DNA of 49,061 nucleotides from Winslowiella iniecta (GCF_001267535.1 NZ_JRXE01000016.1:78064-127124); one strand, 5' to 3'; counted from the first letter of the stretch, positions 1-10,479 are shown. The notes: a model not told the origin generated them from the letters alone. Translations and numbers: made by a program.

Positions 1-753
1 TGGTGTGGCGGCGCCAAGGAAACCACTGCTACGCACCGGTGCACCTGGATTGTCGTCGCTGTTGAGGTTCTGATTATCCAGCTGGCGGCTGCCATCGTCC
101 TGGCTTGCCACCGGCTGTGACTGGCTGGCGGCAGCGCCACCCATAACCGCCATGCCACCGGCAATATCCGGCCGTGGCGGCAGGGCATAGCTCTGTTTCG
201 CCACGGTGGTGCCCACCGTGCCTGGGCCAGAAAGCGAGCCATCTGGCGCGACCTGAATATAGTCGACGCGCACTTTGGTGTTATTGGATATATTCAGGCG
301 ATCGCCCGCCGCGCGCGACAGATCAATAATCCGTCCTGGCGTGTACGGCCCGCGGTCATTGACGCGCACCACAATCTGGCGACCATTCGCCATATTCGTC
401 ACGCGAACATAGCTGGGTAGCGGCAGGGTTGGATGGGCGGCAGTCAGCCCGTTGGAGTCAAAGGTTTCACCGATGGCCGTCTGGTTGCCGTCGGCTTCAT
501 CGCCATACCAGGCCGCCAGGCCGATTTCGCTGAAGTTCGAAGGATCTTTCACAATACGGTAGGTTTTGCCGTTAACCGAATAATCCTGATTGGTGCCGGG
601 ATTAATCGGCTCATAGCGGGGTTCCACACCGCCAATCTCAACCACCGGGCCATTATAAGCCGGTTGCTGAGGCGCTTGTGTCTGCTGATCCGGGGTGGTA
701 CATGCTGCCAGTACCAGTGATGCTGCGCCAACCCAAAGCCAATCCTTACGCAT
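1..753 (-). CDS. rlpA: Septal-ring lytic transglycosylase RlpA, partial (C-terminus outside window)
   Basis: Outer-membrane lipoprotein that, in its family, cleaves glycan strands lacking stem peptides at the division site. The start ATG is at 753 and the frame stays open to base 1, giving 251 codons. It begins with a lipoprotein signal (MRKDWLWVG, then the lipobox LAAC). A double-psi beta-barrel follows, with GLAAWYGDEADGN, the conserved His of TAAHPTLPLP and the catalytic-type Asp of VNDRGPYTPGR. A low-complexity Ala/Gln/Ser linker comes next; the expected C-terminal SPOR domain lies beyond the left edge and cannot be confirmed. It follows mrdB by 10 bases, so it is probably the last gene of the mrdAB operon. 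Confidence 0.93.
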   Translation of the reverse strand, partial: MRKDWLWVGAASLVLAACTTPDQQTQAPQQPAYNGPVVEIGGVEPRYEPINPGTNQDYSVNGKTYRIVKDPSNFSEIGLAAWYGDEADGNQTAIGETFDSNGLTAAHPTLPLPSYVRVTNMANGRQIVVRVNDRGPYTPGRIIDLSRAAGDRLNISNNTKVRVDYIQVAPDGSLSGPGTVGTTVAKQSYALPPRPDIAGGMAVMGGAAASQSQPVASQDDGSRQLDNQNLNSDDNPGAPVRSSGFLGAATP

Positions 754-763
754 GTGAAGCCTC

Positions 764-1882
764 TTAAACGCTTTTTGATAACATTTTTCGATGAGTATGG
801 ATCGACATCACGATGCCAAATCCGGCCATAAGTACGATCAACGCAGAGCCACCATAACTGACCAGCGGCAAAGGTACGCCAACTACCGGTAAGATACCAC
901 TAACCATACCAATGTTAACGAAAACATAGACAAACAGAATAAGCATCAGACCGCCTGCCATCACCCGACCAAAAGTGGTCTGCGCACGTGCGGCAATAAT
1001 CAGTCCGCGCATGATCAGCAATATATAGAGCGCCAGCAAAATCAGTACCCCGACTAAGCCTAACTCCTCCGCCAGTACCGCGAAGATAAAGTCGGTGTGA
1101 CGTTCGGGCAAGAATTCCAGCTGTGACTGGGTGCCGTGCAGCCAGCCTTTACCGCGCAGACCGCCGGAGCCGATAGCGATTTTCGACTGAATAATATGAT
1201 AGCCGGCACCGAGCGGATCGCTCTCCGGGTCGAGCAGCATCATCACGCGGTCGCGCTGGTAGTCATGCATCAAAAAGAACCACAGCACCGGAATAAAGGC
1301 GGCGACTAACAGTACCGCAATGCCGATCAGTCGCCAGCTCATGCCTGCCAGGAACAGGACAAACAGACCGGAAGCGGCAACCAGAATCGAGGTGCCGAGG
1401 TCGGGCTGGGCGGCGACCAGTAAGGTCGGCATAAAAATCAGAATCAGCGCGATACCGGTATTTTTCAGCGTCGGCGGGCAGACATCGCGGTTAATAAAGC
1501 GCGCCACCATTAACGGCACGGCAATCTTGGCGATTTCCGATGGCTGAAAGCGGACGAAACCGAGATCCAGCCAGCGCTGCGCGCCTTTACTGATATGACC
1601 GAAAGCATCGACGGCGATCAGTAGTATCACGCAGACAATATACAGATAGGGCGCCCAGCCTTCATAAACGCGTGGCGGCACCTGCGCCAGCACGATCATC
1701 ACCACCAGCCCCATAAAAATCTGGCCGACCTTGCGCTCCATCATGCCCGGATCCTGGCCGCTGGCGCTCCACATCACAAAGGCACTGTAAATCAGTAACC
1801 CCGAGATAATCACCAGGAAGATCGGATCGATATGGAGTTTGGTCCAGATGCTCCTTTTTTGCGGGCTATCGTTCATGGACAT
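764..1882 (-). CDS. mrdB: Peptidoglycan glycosyltransferase RodA (MrdB), SEDS family
   Basis: Integral membrane SEDS glycosyltransferase that polymerises lipid II during side-wall elongation, paired with PBP2. It has 372 residues from the ATG at 1882, or 370 from the second ATG at 1876, which is nearer the E. coli length. AAGGTG lies about 8 bases before the first ATG. About ten hydrophobic segments alternate with conserved SEDS signatures: [14 protein letters not shown], the GAGYHIIQS and [10 protein letters not shown] region with [17 protein letters not shown], and the C-terminal [12 protein letters not shown]. It starts 3 bases after the mrdA stop, consistent with a coupled PBP2-RodA pair. 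No anomalies seen. Confidence 0.98.
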   Translation of the reverse strand: MSMNDSPQKRSIWTKLHIDPIFLVIISGLLIYSAFVMWSASGQDPGMMERKVGQIFMGLVVMIVLAQVPPRVYEGWAPYLYIVCVILLIAVDAFGHISKGAQRWLDLGFVRFQPSEIAKIAVPLMVARFINRDVCPPTLKNTGIALILIFMPTLLVAAQPDLGTSILVAASGLFVLFLAGMSWRLIGIAVLLVAAFIPVLWFFLMHDYQRDRVMMLLDPESDPLGAGYHIIQSKIAIGSGGLRGKGWLHGTQSQLEFLPERHTDFIFAVLAEELGLVGVLILLALYILLIMRGLIIAARAQTTFGRVMAGGLMLILFVYVFVNIGMVSGILPVVGVPLPLVSYGGSALIVLMAGFGIVMSIHTHRKMLSKSV

Positions 1883-1885
1883 GCT

Positions 1886-3790
1886 TTATTCACCTTCATA
1901 ACCTGATGGCATCGGTGGCGCATCAGGCAGATCTGTATTGTTGTCGCCCAGCATAATGTGGTCGAGAATCTGGCGCATAATGGTTCCTACCGCCGGCCCG
2001 GCACCACCGTTTTCCAGAATAATGCTGACGGCAACACGTGGCTTGTCGTAAGGTGCAAACGCGGTCATCAGTTTGTGGTCGCGCAGGCGTTCGGCAATTT
2101 TATGAGCGTTATAGGTTTCATTCTCTTTCAGGCCATACACCTGAGCAGTACCGGATTTCGCCGCAATTTTATACGGCGCATCAGCAAAGCTCTTATGTGC
2201 GGTACCGTTTGGTCGGTTGGCAACGCCGTACATACCATCTTTGGCAATTTCCCAGTAGCCGGAATGAATATCTCCAATCGGCGGCTCTTCGGCTTGCTTA
2301 TACGGCACCATCACATTGTTAATATGGGTGGCGCGCAGCAGGTGGGGCACTTTGACAATGCCGTCGTTGATCAGCGTCATCATCGCCTTGTTCATTTGCA
2401 GCGGTGTTGCCGTCCAGTAGCCCTGGCCGATACCGACCGGAATGGTGTCACCCTGATACCACGGCTTTTTAAAGCGCTTCAGCTTCCAGTCGCGCGTTGG
2501 CATGATGCCCGCGTACTCTTCCGACAGGTCGATGCCAGTCAGATGACCATAGCCAAACTTGCTCATCCACTCTGACAGGCGGTCGATACCCATATCGTAA
2601 GCCACCTGATAGAAGAAGGTATCCGCCGACTCTTCCAGCGACTTGGTGACATTCAGACGACCATGACCCCAGCGCTTCCAGTCGCGGTAGCGTTTCTCCG
2701 AGCCAGGCAGTTGCCACCAGCCGGGATCAAACAGGCTGGTATTTTTGTTAATAACCCCGGCACTGAGTGCCGAGACCGCCACGTAAGGCTTAACCGTTGA
2801 AGCCGGTGGGTAAGTTCCCTGAGTGGCACGATTGATTAACGGACGGTTTTCATCGTGCAGCAGGCGATTGTAGTCGGTGCTGGAGATGCCATCGACAAAC
2901 AGGTTCGGGTCATAACTTGGCATCGACACCAGCGCCAGCAGTTCACCGGTACGCGGGTCGCTGACCACCACCGCCGCACGGCTGCCAGCCAGCAGGGTCT
3001 CAATATACTGTTGCAGTTTCAGGTCGATGGTCAGGGTAATATCACGCCCGGCCTGCGGTGACTGTTCATGCAACTGACGAATCACCCGACCCCGGTTATT
3101 GACTTCCACCTCTTCATAGCCGGTTTTGCCATGCAGCACATCTTCGTAATAGCGCTCGACCCCTTGCTTGCCAATGTCATGCGTGGCGGCATAGTTCGGC
3201 CACTTACCGGCTTTATCAAGGCGTTCCACGTCGCGGTCGTTGATTTTAGAAACGTAGCCAATCACGTGGGTCAGTGCGGCACCATACGGGTAGTAACGAC
3301 GCTGATAGCCTTTGACTTCAACGCCGGGGAAACGGTACTGGTTAACGGCGAAACGTGCCACTTGCACGTCATTCAGCCCGGTTTTCACCGCGATAGAGGT
3401 AAAACGCCGCGAGCGTTTGCGCTCTTTTTCAAACGCCTCGATATCCGCATCGGTCAGATCGACCACCGGACGTAACTCTTCGAGCGTCTGCTTCAGGTTA
3501 TCCACCTTTTCGGGAACCAGTTCAACCTGATAAATGGTGCGATTAAGTGCCAGTGGAATGCCGTTACGGTCGTAAATAATGCCGCGGCTGGGAGCAACCG
3601 GCACCAGTTTGATTCGGTTCTGATTGGAGCGGGTACTGTAATCGTCGAAACGCAGAATTTGCAGATGGTACAGATTGACCACCAGCACGCTGGAGAGGAT
3701 CAGAATGCCTAAAAAGGCGAGTATCGCACGCCGCACAAACAGCGATTGTTCGGCGGAGTAGTCACGAAAAGAGTTGCGTTGTAATTTCAT
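1886..3790 (-). CDS. mrdA: Penicillin-binding protein 2, elongation DD-transpeptidase
   Basis: Cross-links peptidoglycan in the elongasome. The 634 residues match the usual PBP2 length. There is a short cytoplasmic N-terminus, one membrane helix (about residues 20-42: AILAFLGILILSSVLVVNLY), a pedestal domain (SRGIIYDRNGIPLA), then the transpeptidase domain. Its active site shows the STVK tetrad in YPPASTVKPYVAVS (nucleophile Ser near 330), the SAD triad in EESADTFFYQ, and KSGTAQV. E. coli has PPGST where this protein has PPAST (from memory), a mild substitution beside the nucleophile. It lies upstream of mrdB on the same strand, and the start is followed by MKLQRNSFRDY as in enterobacterial homologues. 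Confidence 0.98.
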   Translation of the reverse strand: MKLQRNSFRDYSAEQSLFVRRAILAFLGILILSSVLVVNLYHLQILRFDDYSTRSNQNRIKLVPVAPSRGIIYDRNGIPLALNRTIYQVELVPEKVDNLKQTLEELRPVVDLTDADIEAFEKERKRSRRFTSIAVKTGLNDVQVARFAVNQYRFPGVEVKGYQRRYYPYGAALTHVIGYVSKINDRDVERLDKAGKWPNYAATHDIGKQGVERYYEDVLHGKTGYEEVEVNNRGRVIRQLHEQSPQAGRDITLTIDLKLQQYIETLLAGSRAAVVVSDPRTGELLALVSMPSYDPNLFVDGISSTDYNRLLHDENRPLINRATQGTYPPASTVKPYVAVSALSAGVINKNTSLFDPGWWQLPGSEKRYRDWKRWGHGRLNVTKSLEESADTFFYQVAYDMGIDRLSEWMSKFGYGHLTGIDLSEEYAGIMPTRDWKLKRFKKPWYQGDTIPVGIGQGYWTATPLQMNKAMMTLINDGIVKVPHLLRATHINNVMVPYKQAEEPPIGDIHSGYWEIAKDGMYGVANRPNGTAHKSFADAPYKIAAKSGTAQVYGLKENETYNAHKIAERLRDHKLMTAFAPYDKPRVAVSIILENGGAGPAVGTIMRQILDHIMLGDNNTDLPDAPPMPSGYEGE

Positions 3791-3817
3791 CCGCTGCTTA
3801 TTCTATCCGGTTAATGC

Positions 3818-3902
3818 ATACCCTAAATAATTGGCGTTGCCGGTATGCCGGGGCGGCGTTATCGCCGCCCACATAGCCCACACGCACTGCTATGACGGGT
3901 AT
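3818..3902. repeat. Short MITE-like palindromic element between mrdA and rlmH
   Basis: About 85 bases bounded by ATACCC (3818-3823) and its inverse GGGTAT (3897-3902). Inside is a strong hairpin at 3851-3870, GGGCGGCG-TTAT-CGCCGCCC. The left end ATACCCTAAATAATT resembles an intergenic repeat I recall from several enterobacterial genomes, but I could not search for it. It ends 5 bases before the rlmH stop region. The hairpin may also influence mRNA processing between rlmH and mrdA. Confidence 0.45.
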
Positions 3903-3907
3903 ATCGG

Positions 3908-4378
3908 TTATTCACGATGATAAGGATGATTCGCAGTAATACTCCATGCGCGATAAAGACTCTCAGCAACTAAAATACGTACCAGCGGATGGGGCAGGGT
4001 CAGTGCTGAGAGAGACCAGCTCTGCTCGGCAGCGGCTTTACAGGCCGGTGAAAGCCCTTCGGGGCCGCCGATTAACAGGCTGACATCTCGTCCGTCTTGC
4101 TTCCAGCGTTCAAGCTGATTAGCCAGCTGTGGGGTTTCCCACTTTTGGCCCGGGATATCCAGCGTAACGATGCGATTACCTTTGCCGACGGCAGCCAGCA
4201 TCGACTCACCCTCTTTATCAAGGATGCGTTTGATGTCGGCATTTTTGCCTCGTTTGCCTGCCGGAACTTCAGTCAGCTCCAGCGGCATATCTTTGGGAAA
4301 ACGGCGCAGGTATTCCATAAAGCCGGTTTGTACCCAATCGGGCATTTTGGTGCCTGTGGCAACAAGCTGCAACTTCAC
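3908..4378 (-). CDS. rlmH: 23S rRNA pseudouridine-1915 N3-methyltransferase RlmH
   Basis: SPOUT-class SAM enzyme that methylates pseudouridine 1915 in helix 69 of 23S rRNA. At 156 residues it is the family's usual small size. The trefoil-knot SAM site is visible as [14 protein letters not shown] (about residues 102-115) and the C-terminal [12 protein letters not shown] followed by NHPYHRE. The start codon is GTG at 4378, giving [11 protein letters not shown], which aligns with the known N-terminus. It follows rsfS by 3 bases; the two ribosome-related genes are a conserved pair. No abnormality seen. Confidence 0.97.
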   Translation of the reverse strand: MKLQLVATGTKMPDWVQTGFMEYLRRFPKDMPLELTEVPAGKRGKNADIKRILDKEGESMLAAVGKGNRIVTLDIPGQKWETPQLANQLERWKQDGRDVSLLIGGPEGLSPACKAAAEQSWSLSALTLPHPLVRILVAESLYRAWSITANHPYHRE

Positions 4379-4381
4379 GCA

Positions 4382-4699
4382 TTAACCCCAGAGTTTTTCC
4401 AGCTCGTACAGTTGACGGCTCTCTTCCTGCATCACGTGCACAATCACTTCACCGAGATCAACCACCACCCAGTCGGCGATGCTCTGACCTTCGATCGCCA
4501 TTGGAATCAGGCCCGCAGCGCGTGATGCCATCGCCACGTGGTCAGCAATGGCGGCGACATGACGGGTGGAAGTGCCGGTGCAAATAATCATGCAGTCGGT
4601 AATACTGGACTTGCCCTGAACATTCAGGGAAACGATATCCTGACCTTTGAGATCATCAATCTTATCAATAACGAAGTCTTGGAGTGCTTTACCTTGCAA
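4382..4699 (-). CDS. rsfS: Ribosomal silencing factor RsfS
   Basis: Binds L14 on the large subunit and blocks joining of the 30S subunit when nutrients fall. It has 105 residues, the full family length, with the DUF143 core: [31 protein letters not shown] at the C-terminus and [14 protein letters not shown] in the middle. The start is TTG at 4699 (TTG CAA GGT AAA), chosen because [10 protein letters not shown] matches the conserved N-terminus and a strong purine-rich stretch (GAGGGGG) lies just upstream. In E. coli cobC lies between nadD and rsfS; here only about 100 bases separate them and no cobC is present. Confidence 0.97.
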   Translation of the reverse strand: MQGKALQDFVIDKIDDLKGQDIVSLNVQGKSSITDCMIICTGTSTRHVAAIADHVAMASRAAGLIPMAIEGQSIADWVVVDLGEVIVHVMQEESRQLYELEKLWG

Positions 4700-4805
4700 A
4701 AGGTTCCCCCTCGGGTAGTTGTGTCTGGACGGTTATCTCATAACGAGCGTTGAACAGTCGTTGATAACCGTAACAGGATTTATCCATGGGCAGCAGCCCA
4801 AAAAA

Positions 4806-5486
4806 TTAGCGGCGAAGTATATCACGACCCTGGCAGTGAGAGTATAACCCTTCACGATCGATATACGCGCTGACTGCGGCAGGTAACAGGTCGTCACAGG
4901 ATTCGCCATCATGGCGTCGCTGACGAATTTCTGTCGCGGAGATCGACACCAGTGGCGTATCTGCCATAAAAATCCAGCCTGCAGGTTGTTGGTGCAATGC
5001 GCGGGCATCGGTCGTCAGGTGACTGTCGAGCCACTGTTGCAGCTCGGCGCTCTCCATGGTTGCCGGATAGCCGGGACGTTTGCACACCAGCAAATGACAC
5101 AGCGACAGCAGATCCTGCCAGCGATGCCATTTATGGAGAGTCAGCAGCGAATCCTGACCAATAATAAACGCCAGCGGTTGCTGTTCGCCGCGCTCCTGAC
5201 GCAGTTCTGCCAGCGTTTCGACTGTCCAGGACGGGGTGGCGCGTTGCAATTCGCGTTGGTCGAGGCGGAACAGCGGCTGGTCAGCAATCGCCAGTTTCAC
5301 CATCTCCACCCGCTGAGCCGCTGAGGCTTCGGGCTGAGGCCGGTGCGGCGGTACGTTATTGGGTAACAGCGTCACCTGCTGCAAACCCACCTGATGCGCC
5401 AGCGCTGCGACCGGATGTAAGTGACCGAAATGAATCGGATCAAAGGTGCCGCCAAACAGCGCATGCAGCGAGAGGTGTTCAGACAT
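4806..5486 (-). CDS. nadD: Nicotinate-nucleotide adenylyltransferase NadD
   Basis: Transfers AMP from ATP to nicotinate mononucleotide, the step to deamido-NAD in NAD synthesis. Class I nucleotidyltransferase signatures are present: [16 protein letters not shown] (the HxGH variant, residues about 11-24) and, near the C-terminus, [11 protein letters not shown] (the ISxTxxR motif). The ATG at 5486 gives 226 residues and overlaps the end of holA by 8 bases; a GTG immediately before it (5489) is possible but less likely. The C-terminus is slightly longer than in E. coli. Translational coupling to holA is probable. Confidence 0.97.
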   Translation of the reverse strand: MSEHLSLHALFGGTFDPIHFGHLHPVAALAHQVGLQQVTLLPNNVPPHRPQPEASAAQRVEMVKLAIADQPLFRLDQRELQRATPSWTVETLAELRQERGEQQPLAFIIGQDSLLTLHKWHRWQDLLSLCHLLVCKRPGYPATMESAELQQWLDSHLTTDARALHQQPAGWIFMADTPLVSISATEIRQRRHDGESCDDLLPAAVSAYIDREGLYSHCQGRDILRR

Positions 5487-6510
5487 CACAAAAGCTCTCA
5501 GGAAACGATTTATTACACAGTAGCAGCGACAGCGTTTCCAGCTCTGACCATAACGACTGACCGTAATCCTGCTTCAGCGTCATTTCAATGCGGGTTAACA
5601 GGCGAATCGCCTGCAATAACTGTCGTGCATTAATACGTTGCAAAGCATCGCTGAACAACGGGCGACGGTTCTGCCAGACGCGATGCTGATCAAACAGCGT
5701 GCGCAGCGCGGTACTGGTCATCTGCCGTTGCAGTTGCAACAAGGTCATCAAATCGCGTTGCAGCGTGCGGATCATAATCACCGGCTCGCTGTCTTCCGCT
5801 TTCATCTGGCGCAGGATATGTAACGCGCGTTTGCTTTTACCGGCCAGAAGCGCATCGACCCAGTGAAAAGGGGTAAAGTGCGCGGCATCACTGACCGCCT
5901 GTTCAACCCGTGGCAGCGTCAGTTTACCGTCCGGCCATAGCAATGAAAGGCGTTCCAGCGCCTGTGACAGCGCCAGTAAATTGCCCTCATAGCAGTAGCA
6001 GAGCAGCTGGTTAGCGGCATCATCAAGCGTCAGCTTCATCGCTTTGGCGCGGGTGGCGACCCAGCGTGGCAGCTGCGCCTGCTCGGGCGTCAGGCAGGGA
6101 ACCACCACGCCGTTGGTGCTTAAGGCTCTATACCAGGCACTGTTTTCCTGCGCTTTGGTCAGCCTGGGGCTGCGCAAAATCAGCATAATATCGCTGTGCA
6201 GCAGGGTCGACAGTTTAACCAGCTGTTCGCCGATAGCGGCATTCGGACCATTATCCGGCAGAATCAGCAGCAGGGTTTGCCGGCTGGCAAACAGGCTAAG
6301 TTCCTGGCAGGTACTGAAAATGGCATCCCAGTCGGTGCTGGCATCGAGGGTGACGCTGAAGTGTTCACTAAATTCGTGCTGCTGAGCCGCAGCACGGATG
6401 GCGTCCTGACTTTCTTGAAGTAACAGCGGCTCATTGCCGCAGAGCAGATAACAGGCGCGCAGCCCATCCCGAAGCTGCGCGCTGAGTTGCTCAGGATAGA
6501 TCCTGATCAT
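5479..6510 (-). CDS. holA: DNA polymerase III delta subunit HolA
   Basis: Clamp-loader subunit that opens the beta sliding clamp. It has 343 residues, matching the family. The AAA+-like delta fold is recognisable by the N-terminal [17 protein letters not shown] and [14 protein letters not shown], the middle [17 protein letters not shown], and the helical collar domain at the C-terminus. No Walker A is expected in delta, and none is seen. The start ATG overlaps the lptE stop in an ATGA arrangement (6507-6510) and the end overlaps nadD. The compact lptE-holA-nadD arrangement indicates a single transcript. Confidence 0.97.
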   Translation of the reverse strand: MIRIYPEQLSAQLRDGLRACYLLCGNEPLLLQESQDAIRAAAQQHEFSEHFSVTLDASTDWDAIFSTCQELSLFASRQTLLLILPDNGPNAAIGEQLVKLSTLLHSDIMLILRSPRLTKAQENSAWYRALSTNGVVVPCLTPEQAQLPRWVATRAKAMKLTLDDAANQLLCYCYEGNLLALSQALERLSLLWPDGKLTLPRVEQAVSDAAHFTPFHWVDALLAGKSKRALHILRQMKAEDSEPVIMIRTLQRDLMTLLQLQRQMTSTALRTLFDQHRVWQNRRPLFSDALQRINARQLLQAIRLLTRIEMTLKQDYGQSLWSELETLSLLLCNKSFPESFCDV

Positions 6511-7112
6511 TGGCGACCGGCTGCACCTGACATCGGTGCGCTGTCGGTCTGAGGATTAACTGTGCTTCCCGCGGCCGCCGCGTTGTTAGCCGCAGCGTCA
6601 TCAAGGCTCTCCTGCGCAGCGTGTACCGTCAGCAGCTTACGTACCAGCTGTTGTGCGGCTTGCTCGCGCATCTCCTGACGAATGATCTCCTGTTCGGAGT
6701 CTTTCGCCAGCGCTGCCAGTGGGTTATCGAAGAAGGATCGATAAACCGTCGCGCTAATTGGATAGATTCCCTTATTCGGCAACAGCACCTGAGCATTGAC
6801 CGTCATCATCATCGAGTACTCCGCCGTTCTGCCGTCCTGGAAAATAGAGGCGGTATCGCGGCCTTCAGTAGAACCCGTAATGCGCAGCGATGGAATATCA
6901 TCACGCAGTCCTGGATTATCGACGATCGACACATTATTCAGGCGCAACTGCTCACGCACCGAACGCGCCAGCGGGCCATACGGATCGCTGCTGTCGAGGA
7001 TCAGGGTTTTCATTTCTGATGGCACCTGAGTGGTGCCACGCAGATGAAAACCGCAACCGGCGGTGACCAGCACCGCAAGGCCTAAAAACAGAGTCAAAAT
7101 CGGATGTCGCAC
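6507..7112 (-). CDS. lptE: LPS-assembly lipoprotein LptE
   Basis: Outer-membrane lipoprotein that plugs the LptD barrel and helps insert LPS. It has 201 residues. The signal peptide [20 protein letters not shown] ends in a clear lipobox (TAGC, Cys 20). The mature part has [16 protein letters not shown] and [17 protein letters not shown], both typical of the family. The C-terminal tail after about residue 165 is Ala/Asn/Ser-rich and probably disordered. The start is GTG at 7112 behind a strong AGGAGG at good spacing, 14 bases after leuS. E. coli uses the same start type, as I recall. Confidence 0.96.
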   Translation of the reverse strand: MRHPILTLFLGLAVLVTAGCGFHLRGTTQVPSEMKTLILDSSDPYGPLARSVREQLRLNNVSIVDNPGLRDDIPSLRITGSTEGRDTASIFQDGRTAEYSMMMTVNAQVLLPNKGIYPISATVYRSFFDNPLAALAKDSEQEIIRQEMREQAAQQLVRKLLTVHAAQESLDDAAANNAAAAGSTVNPQTDSAPMSGAAGRQ

Positions 7113-7126
7113 AGTTCCTCCTGAAC

Positions 7127-9709
7127 TTAACCTACGACCAGGTTAAGCAGTTTGCCGGGGACGTAAATCACTTTACGAATGGTCACGCCGTCCAGATATT
7201 TCGCTACCAGATGCTCCTGCGCAGCACGTGCCTGTACCTGTTCCTGAGTGGCATCAGCCGGAACGGTAATTTTGCCACGTACCTTGCCGTTGACCTGAAC
7301 GACCACCAGCAGCGAGTCTTCAACCATTGCCGCTTCGTCAGCCTGTGGCCACGGTGCGTTATCCACATCCTCGTTGCCACCCAGCGCTTGCCACAGAGTG
7401 AAGCTGGCGTGCGGGGTAAACGGATACAGCATGCGAACCACTGCCAGCAGCGCTTCGTTCATCAGCGCACGATCCTGCTCGCTCTCCTGCGGCGCACGAC
7501 CCAGTTTGTTCATCAGTTCCATAATAGCCGCAATCGCGGTATTGAAGGTCTGACGACGGCCAATATCATCGGAAACTTTGGCGATGGTTTTATGCAGATC
7601 GCGACGCAGGGCTTTCTGATCGTCATTCAGCGCCGCGATATCCAGCGCGCTGACCGCACCTTTTTCGGTGTGATCGAACACCAGTTTCCAGACGCGTTTC
7701 AGGAAGCGGTTCGCCCCTTCCACACCGGATTCCTGCCATTCCAGCGTCATTTCTGCCGGTGAAGCAAACATCATAAACAGACGCACGGTATCAGCGCCGT
7801 AACGTTCAACCATCACCTGCGGGTCGATGCCGTTGTTTTTCGACTTCGACATTTTGCTCATGCCAGCGTAGACCAGCTCATGGCCTTCGGCGTCGGAAGC
7901 TTTCACGATGCGGCCTTTCTCGTCACGCTCGACGGTAACGTCAACCGGAGAGACCCAGTTACGCTCGCCGCTCGCCCCGAGGAAATAGAACGCATCGGCC
8001 AGCACCATGCCCTGACACAGCAGACGTTTTGCTGGCTCGTCAGAGCTGACCAGACCGGCATCACGCAGCAGCTTGTGATAGAAGCGGAAATACAACAAGT
8101 GCATAATGGCGTGTTCGATACCGCCGACATACTGATCGACCGGCAGCCAGTAGTTGGCCGCAGCCGGGTCCAGCATCCCTTTGTCGTAGTCCGGGCAGGT
8201 ATAGCGCGCGTAGTACCAGGAAGACTCCATAAAGGTGTCAAAGGTGTCGGTTTCACGCAGCGCCGGCTGGCCGTTAACAGTGGTTTTTGCCCACTCAGGG
8301 TCGGCTTTAATCGGGCTGGTAATACCGTCCATCACCACATCTTCCGGCAGGATCACCGGCAGCTGATCTTCTGGCGTTGGCATCACGGTACCGTCTTCCA
8401 GCGTCACCATTGGAATTGGCGCACCCCAGTAGCGCTGACGGGAAACACCCCAGTCGCGCAGGCGGTAGTTTACTTTGCGCTCGCCAACGCCTTTTTCTGC
8501 CAGTTTATTGGCAATAGCGTTGAAGCCTTCTTCATAAGACAGGCCGCTAAATTCACCTGAGTTAAACAGGGTGCCTTTATCGGTCATCGCCGCAGCGCTG
8601 ACATCTGGCTCGCTGCCATCCAGGTTAAGGATCACCGGTTTGATGTTCAGGGCATATTTGCTGGCAAATTCCCAGTCGCGCTGGTCATGTGCCGGAACTG
8701 CCATCACTGCGCCGGTGCCGTATTCCATCAATACGAAGTTCGCGGCCCATACCGGGACTTGTTCGCCGGTCAGTGGGTGGAGAGCAAACAGGCCGGTGGC
8801 CATGCCTTTCTTCTCCATGGTCGCCATTTCGGCTTCCGCGACTTTGGTGTTACGGCATTCAGCAATAAAGTCTGCCAGCGCCGGATTGTTCGCCGCCGCC
8901 TGTGCTGCCAGCGGATGTCCGGCGGCAACCGCCAGGTAAGTGGCACCCATAAAGGTGTCCGGACGGGTGGTGTAGACCGTCAGTTTTTCGCTGCTGTCGA
9001 CAACATCAAAGGTGATTTCCACCCCTTCAGAGCGACCGATCCAGTTGCGCTGCATGGTTTTAACCTGCTCAGGCCAGTCTTCCAGCTTGTCGAGGTCGTT
9101 CAGCAGTTCATCCGCATAATCAGTGATTTTCACAAACCACTGTGGGATCTCTTTACGCTCAACTTTGGTATCACAGCGCCAGCAGCAGCCGTCGATAACC
9201 TGTTCGTTCGCCAGCACGGTCTGGTCATGCGGGCACCAGTTGACTGCCGAGGTCTTTTTGTAAACCAGGCCTTTCTCATACAGTTTGGTGAAGAACCACT
9301 GTTCCCAGCGATAGTACTCCGGCTGACAGGTCGCCAGTTCACGGCTCCAGTCATAGCCAAAGCCCAGCAGTTTCAGCTGGTTCTTCATATAGTCGATATT
9401 GTCGTAGGTCCACGGCGCCGGAGCAGTATTGTTCTTAACCGCTGCGCCTTCTGCTGGCAGACCAAAGGCGTCCCAGCCAATCGGCTGTAACACGTTTTTG
9501 CCCAGCATACGCTGGTAACGGGCGATCACATCGCCGATGGTGTAGTTACGAACGTGGCCCATATGTAGGCGGCCAGAAGGATAGGGCAGCATGGAGAGGC
9601 AGTAATACTTCTCTTTGCCTTCCTCTTCAGTCACTTTAAAAGTTTGCTTCTCGTGCCAGTGAAGCTGGACGTGGGATTCTATCTCTTCCGGGCGGTATTG
9701 CTCTTGCAT
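7127..9709 (-). CDS. leuS: Leucyl-tRNA synthetase
   Basis: Class I synthetase that charges tRNA-Leu in the cytoplasm, with an editing domain that removes norvaline and isoleucine. It is 860 residues, exactly the E. coli length. The HIGH motif appears as [15 protein letters not shown] (about residues 42-56) and the KMSKS loop as [11 protein letters not shown] (about 616-626). The inserted CP1 editing domain lies between them ([15 protein letters not shown] and [15 protein letters not shown]). It is the first gene of the minus-strand run that continues through lptE, holA and nadD. Confidence 0.99.
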   Translation of the reverse strand: MQEQYRPEEIESHVQLHWHEKQTFKVTEEEGKEKYYCLSMLPYPSGRLHMGHVRNYTIGDVIARYQRMLGKNVLQPIGWDAFGLPAEGAAVKNNTAPAPWTYDNIDYMKNQLKLLGFGYDWSRELATCQPEYYRWEQWFFTKLYEKGLVYKKTSAVNWCPHDQTVLANEQVIDGCCWRCDTKVERKEIPQWFVKITDYADELLNDLDKLEDWPEQVKTMQRNWIGRSEGVEITFDVVDSSEKLTVYTTRPDTFMGATYLAVAAGHPLAAQAAANNPALADFIAECRNTKVAEAEMATMEKKGMATGLFALHPLTGEQVPVWAANFVLMEYGTGAVMAVPAHDQRDWEFASKYALNIKPVILNLDGSEPDVSAAAMTDKGTLFNSGEFSGLSYEEGFNAIANKLAEKGVGERKVNYRLRDWGVSRQRYWGAPIPMVTLEDGTVMPTPEDQLPVILPEDVVMDGITSPIKADPEWAKTTVNGQPALRETDTFDTFMESSWYYARYTCPDYDKGMLDPAAANYWLPVDQYVGGIEHAIMHLLYFRFYHKLLRDAGLVSSDEPAKRLLCQGMVLADAFYFLGASGERNWVSPVDVTVERDEKGRIVKASDAEGHELVYAGMSKMSKSKNNGIDPQVMVERYGADTVRLFMMFASPAEMTLEWQESGVEGANRFLKRVWKLVFDHTEKGAVSALDIAALNDDQKALRRDLHKTIAKVSDDIGRRQTFNTAIAAIMELMNKLGRAPQESEQDRALMNEALLAVVRMLYPFTPHASFTLWQALGGNEDVDNAPWPQADEAAMVEDSLLVVVQVNGKVRGKITVPADATQEQVQARAAQEHLVAKYLDGVTIRKVIYVPGKLLNLVVG

Positions 9710-9961
9710 GGCTGCCAGTGGTCCTTATGAATAGCTCAATTATTAACTAATTTACTATTTAGATTAGTAGACATCAGATCCGCATAGCATAGCTGATAAG
9801 CCTTCGCAGCAACAATAGTTAGCGTCCAGACGAGGCGGATTTATCCTCAAGCCGGAATCTTGCTTGCAGATTTTCACTGTTGTGACGTTGCCGACAGGGC
9901 AAACGCCTGGCAGAGGCTATAGTTAAAGGGGGTTATCTTTCAGGATTTTACAGGAGAGAAC
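9710..9961. other. Intergenic region between divergent leuS and ybeL-like gene
   Basis: Holds the leuS promoter region (minus) and the ybeL promoter region (plus). For leuS, TTGCTG and a TGCTAT hexamer 17 bases downstream on the minus strand (about 9784-9812) are a plausible pair. An AT-rich imperfect palindrome (CTAAT...ATTAG, about 9748-9768) lies between them and leuS. For the plus-strand gene, TATAGT near 9919 is a possible -10 without a good -35. No ORF or RNA gene recognised. Confidence 0.35.
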
Positions 9962-10444
9962 ATGAACAAGGTTGCTCAGTATTATCGCGAATTAGTCGCA
10001 TCGTTAACTGACCGGCTGAACCAGGGCGATCGTGATATTGATGCGCTGGTAGACAATGCGCGCCAGCGGTTACTGGCTACCGGCGAATTGAGCCGTAGCG
10101 AAGTCGAAGGAGTATTGCGCGCGGTGCGGCGCGATCTGGAAGAGTTTGCCCGTAGCTACAGTGAGAATGAGGAAGATCTTAACGACAGTGTGTTTATGCG
10201 CGTGATTCGCCAGAGCGTCTGGAAAGAACTGGCCGATATTACCGATAAAAGCCAGCTGGAGTGGCGCGAGGTATTTCAGGATCTGAACCACCATGGGGTG
10301 TACCAGAGTGGTGAAGTGGTGGGATTAGGCAATCTGGTGTGTGAAAAGTGCCATTTCACCCGGGCGATTTATACGCCGGAAACCTTAACGCGCTGCACGG
10401 AGTGTGGTCACGATCAGTTTCAGCGTCAGCCTTTTGCGCCGTGA
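9962..10444 (+). CDS. ybeL: YbeL-family zinc-ribbon protein (DUF1451), function unknown
   Basis: A conserved enterobacterial cytoplasmic protein of unknown function, 160 residues, the same as E. coli YbeL. The N-terminal two thirds is charged and helical (DRLNQGDRDIDALVDNARQR, then AVRRDLEEFARSYSENEEDL), likely a coiled coil. The C-terminus is a zinc ribbon with CEKC (about residues 129-132) and CTEC (146-149). AGGAG lies 8 bases before the ATG. It is transcribed away from leuS and towards gltL. In E. coli several genes, including rihA, separate ybeL and gltL; here the gap is 42 bases. No function should be assigned. Confidence 0.93.
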   Translation: MNKVAQYYRELVASLTDRLNQGDRDIDALVDNARQRLLATGELSRSEVEGVLRAVRRDLEEFARSYSENEEDLNDSVFMRVIRQSVWKELADITDKSQLEWREVFQDLNHHGVYQSGEVVGLGNLVCEKCHFTRAIYTPETLTRCTECGHDQFQRQPFAP

Positions 10445-10459
10445 TCGGCTGTGGCAGCA

Positions 10460-10479
10460 GGGCGAGGCGAACCTCGCCC
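10460..10479. terminator. Hairpin between convergent ybeL-like gene and gltL
   Basis: GGGCGAGG-CGAA-CCTCGCCC, an 8-bp perfect stem in the 42-base gap between two convergent genes. Neither side has a run of T residues, so it may act as a shared transcript end by 3' processing rather than as a textbook intrinsic terminator. Confidence 0.5.

Noticed and set aside
1958-2575. 205-codon plus-strand ORF opposite mrdA
   Set aside because: Shadow of the PBP2 transpeptidase domain in a GC-rich gene.
8687-9490. 267-codon plus-strand ORF opposite leuS
   Set aside because: It is the antisense shadow of a conserved synthetase gene; no ribosome site or recognisable domain.
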